From the NCBI RefSeq assembly GCF_015354735.1, contig NZ_JACEFJ010000008.1, positions 62,001 through 126,000 of the forward strand: DNA of 64,000 nt. Reading direction: 5' to 3'. Numbering within the stretch: position 1 is the stretch's first letter; each line of letters starts with the position of its first letter. Positions 62,012 to 64,000 of this stretch are shown here, one piece after another. Source of the DNA: Pararhodonellum marinum (GTDB lineage Bacteria; Bacteroidota; Bacteroidia; Cytophagales; Cyclobacteriaceae). The notes under the pieces are model-generated. The model saw only the letters and a list, made by a program, of their open reading frames with translations. It was not told the DNA's origin and ran no database searches. Made by a program: the position numbers and the translations under genes.

Positions 62012-62329
62012 ATGGCAGTTAATCCATCCATCATCACCAGAGATTTGGACAAAATCTCAGACAAATCAGGGAACATATACGAATCCCTCCACATCACTGC
62101 TCAAAGAGCCAAACAAATCTCGTCCGCAATGAAAGAAGAGTTGAACAACAAACTCTCTGAATTTGCCAGCACAGTGGATAACCTTGAAGAGGTTTTCGAG
62201 AACAAAGAACAAATTGAGATTTCTAAATTCTACGAAAGAATGCCCAAACCCACCACCTTGGCCATTGATGAGTTTATGGAAGACAAGATCTTGTTTCGCT
62301 ATCCTGACGAAGAAACGGGAACTGAATAA
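62012..62329 (+). CDS. rpoZ: DNA-directed RNA polymerase subunit omega
   Basis: Omega stabilises the RNA polymerase beta' subunit. The 105-residue protein has the Bacteroidota form: SIITRDLDKISDKSGNIYESLHITAQRAKQI (about 6-36), where the residues around AQRAKQI match the conserved ARRA-like helix, followed by a Bacteroidota-specific C-terminal part (FYERMPKPTTLAIDEFME). It sits 14 bp after bamD and 5 bp before coaBC, a well-known gene order in this phylum, which supports the assignment. Confidence 0.88.
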   Translation: MAVNPSIITRDLDKISDKSGNIYESLHITAQRAKQISSAMKEELNNKLSEFASTVDNLEEVFENKEQIEISKFYERMPKPTTLAIDEFMEDKILFRYPDEETGTE

Positions 62330-62334
62330 TTAAA

Positions 62335-63543
62335 ATGTCACTCCACGGTAAACGAATCTTATTGGGAGTTACTGGCAGCATAGCTGCCTATAAAGCATCA
62401 CATCTGACCAGGTTATTGGTCAAAGAAGGAGCAGAAGTACAAATCATCATGAGTACTTCTGCTCTTGATTTTATTACCCCCCTCACCCTTTCCACCCTCT
62501 CGAAACGGCCTGTTCTCCATCGGTTTTACGATAAAGAAAACGGAGAATGGAACAATCATGTCACTTTGGGGTTATGGGCCGACCTGTTATTGGTTGCTCC
62601 CATTAGTGCCCATACCTTGGCCAAATTTGCACAAGGTCTGTGCGACAATCTCTTGTCAGCCACTTATCTTTCTGCACGATGTCCGGTCATGCTCGCACCA
62701 GCCATGGACCTGGACATGTACCAACATCCCGCAGTGGTAAAAAACATGGCCATCCTCAGAGATTTTGGACATCAAATCCTGGATGCTGAAGAAGGTGAAT
62801 TGGCCAGTGGATTGAGTGGACAGGGGCGAATGATGGAACCTGAACACATCTTAGAACATGTGCTGACTTTTTTTTCCAAAAAAAATGATTTTTCTGGCAA
62901 GAAAATTCTAATTACTGCTGGGCCTACCTATGAAGCCATAGACCCAGTCAGGTTCATCGGAAACCACTCAAGTGGCAAAATGGGTACGGCTATAGCCTTG
63001 GAACTCGCTGCAAGAGGTGCAAATGTCGATTTGGTTTTAGGGCCAAGCCATTTGTCTCCCAATCATCCCAATCTAAAAGTACACAAAGTCATTTCCGCTG
63101 AGGAAATGTATTCCGCATGCCAAGGCTTACATTCTCAATCCAACATATCCATTTTTTCTGCTGCGGTGGCAGACTATGCACCTTCAGCACCTGCTAACGA
63201 AAAAATCAAAAAATCCGGCGATTCTCTCAATTTATCACTGAGAAAAAACGTGGATATCGCTTTTGAATTAGGGAAAAACAAACATTCCCATCAAATCCAT
63301 GTTGGGTTTGCGCTCGAAACCCAAAAAGAGGAGACACATGCCAAAGAAAAACTACGGAAGAAGAATTTTGACATGATTGTATTAAACTCAATGAGAGACG
63401 AAGGGGCAGGGTTTAAAAATGACACCAATAAAGTAACCCTGTATTACAAGGATGGCAAGCAAATTTCTACCCCTCTCCTTTCAAAAACCGCCGTTGCAAA
63501 AATTGTGGTAGATGGATTAAAAAACATTCCGATTGTAATCTAA
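62335..63543 (+). CDS. coaBC: Bifunctional phosphopantothenoylcysteine decarboxylase/phosphopantothenate-cysteine ligase
   Basis: The 402-residue enzyme makes 4'-phosphopantetheine for CoA synthesis. The N-terminal CoaC flavoprotein domain (about 1-180) has GVTGSIAAYKA, the catalytic His in WNNHVTLG, ADLLLVAPISAHTLAKFAQG and PAMDLDMYQHP, a Bacteroidota variant of the PxMNxxMW motif. The CoaB domain (about 185-402) has ITAGPTYEAIDPVRFIGNHSSGKMG, DFFSAAVADY-type FSAAVADYAPS and KIKKSG. It is 5 bp after rpoZ. Confidence 0.95.
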   Translation: MSLHGKRILLGVTGSIAAYKASHLTRLLVKEGAEVQIIMSTSALDFITPLTLSTLSKRPVLHRFYDKENGEWNNHVTLGLWADLLLVAPISAHTLAKFAQGLCDNLLSATYLSARCPVMLAPAMDLDMYQHPAVVKNMAILRDFGHQILDAEEGELASGLSGQGRMMEPEHILEHVLTFFSKKNDFSGKKILITAGPTYEAIDPVRFIGNHSSGKMGTAIALELAARGANVDLVLGPSHLSPNHPNLKVHKVISAEEMYSACQGLHSQSNISIFSAAVADYAPSAPANEKIKKSGDSLNLSLRKNVDIAFELGKNKHSHQIHVGFALETQKEETHAKEKLRKKNFDMIVLNSMRDEGAGFKNDTNKVTLYYKDGKQISTPLLSKTAVAKIVVDGLKNIPIVI

Positions 63544-63582
63544 GCCGTTGTCATTTCGTTTACATTTCTGAAGCCTAATCTT

Positions 63583-63590
63583 TATATTTG
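63583..63590 (+). promoter_or_regulatory. Predicted -7 box of the DUF4835 gene
   Basis: TATATTTG matches TAnnTTTG and ends 11 bp before the ATG at 63602. No TTTG is found at the 19-nt spacing. Confidence 0.4.
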
Positions 63591-63601
63591 AAAAAAGGTA
63601 C

Positions 63602-64000
63602 ATGCCAAATCAATTGACCATAAAGATTCTAAGATGGATTCTGTTGCCGGTTGTGTTAATCAGCGGTCATAATGTTCTTGCCCAAGAACTGAATTTTACT
63701 GTTACCATTAACAGTGACCGGGCAAGGATGCAGCAAACCGATGTTTTTCAGAACATGAAATCAACATTTGAGCAATTTTTAAATGGTAGAAGTTGGACAG
63801 GAGATGAATTCAGAACCCACGAAAGGATCAAGGGAAATCTTTTGATGACCATCAATGACATGCCACAGGTTAACCGTTTTAATGCCACTGTTCAGGTTCA
63901 AGTGGTCAGGCCTGTTTTTGGCACCAACTATGAGACGCTAGTACTCAATTTCATTGACAGAAGTTTTAATTTTGAATTCATGGAAAACCAGCCTTTGGAA
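63602..64000 (+). CDS. DUF4835-family exported protein (partial, runs off the right edge)
   Basis: The frame starts at ATG 63602 and remains open to the window end (133 codons). A signal peptide (about 9-27, ending VLAQ) leads to ELNFTVTINSDRARMQQTDV and FEQFLNGRSWTGDEFRTHERIKGN. Then come LLMTINDMP and VQVVRPVFGTNYETLVLNFID. This is the DUF4835 pattern, a Bacteroidota periplasmic family that regularly follows coaBC. Its function is not established; the C-terminal part is outside the window. Confidence 0.85.
   Translation, partial: MPNQLTIKILRWILLPVVLISGHNVLAQELNFTVTINSDRARMQQTDVFQNMKSTFEQFLNGRSWTGDEFRTHERIKGNLLMTINDMPQVNRFNATVQVQVVRPVFGTNYETLVLNFIDRSFNFEFMENQPLE

Overview
The window is ordinary chromosomal DNA from a member of the Bacteroidota, most probably a marine or aquatic Cytophagales/Cyclobacteriaceae relative (Algoriphagus, Belliella or Cyclobacterium-like). 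The evidence is: promoters of the Bacteroidota type (TTTG, 19 nt, TAnnTTTG) instead of -35/-10 boxes; no Shine-Dalgarno leaders; a type IX secretion C-terminal sorting domain; the long form of IspG; an alternative complex III (act) operon; the Bacteroidota bamD-rpoZ-coaBC-DUF4835 cluster; and an archaeal/eukaryotic-type ProRS. The species cannot be named from the sequence alone. No phage, integrase, transposase, rRNA operon, CRISPR array or origin was found.

Layout. 1-4.2 kb: a truncated SDR gene, a small MscS channel overlapping an alkyltransferase-like DNA repair protein, a sodium/solute symporter, clpS-recR and tRNA-Ala. 4.3-6.0 kb: a small accessory patch with a P-loop kinase-like protein, a 113-aa conserved hypothetical protein and a GC-rich triple 20-bp repeat. 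6.0-8.4 kb: the divergent threonine-catabolism pair tdh/kbl. 8.4-12.3 kb: folP-cdaA (folate; c-di-AMP) divergent from DUF1599-doxX-aroK. 12.3-15.3 kb: a FadL/OmpP1-type barrel and a Gly/Met/Trp-rich lipoprotein. 15.4-19.8 kb: proS and leuS. 19.8-21.7 kb: a small membrane protein, a SlyD-like PPIase and a glycosyltransferase-like protein. 22.1-26.4 kb: an SDR-ispG-DUF6728-yjbR-ABC ATPase operon. 26.5-33.7 kb: a very large outer-membrane protein and a very large multi-pass histidine kinase.

33.8-50.4 kb is the centrepiece: one respiratory locus on the minus strand. It holds actABCDEF (quinol:cytochrome c oxidoreductase), then ctaC, ctaD, ctaA, ctaB, two subunit-III genes and subunit IV of an aa3-type oxidase. 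It starts at a textbook promoter (50373-50403) and ends at a strong hairpin terminator (35333-35362). After this terminator come sco, a DUF420 protein and an 86-residue CxxC membrane protein, closed by another terminator. These genes encode both halves of the known ACIII-cytochrome oxidase supercomplex plus its heme A and copper assembly factors.

50.7-58.4 kb: tRNA-Cys with its own promoter and terminator, a second MscS channel, a 909-aa anchored protein, mdh, a cNMP-binding protein and tilS. 58.4-64 kb: an OstA-like LPS-transport protein, a T9SS cargo protein, and bamD-rpoZ-coaBC followed by a DUF4835 gene that runs off the end.

I did not find a clearly new multi-gene system. The items most worth checking are the tdh/kbl intergenic operator, the P-loop/113-aa cassette, the Gly/Met/Trp lipoprotein, the six-heme ActA, the outsized sensor kinase, and the apparently leaderless clpS and near-leaderless bamD transcripts.
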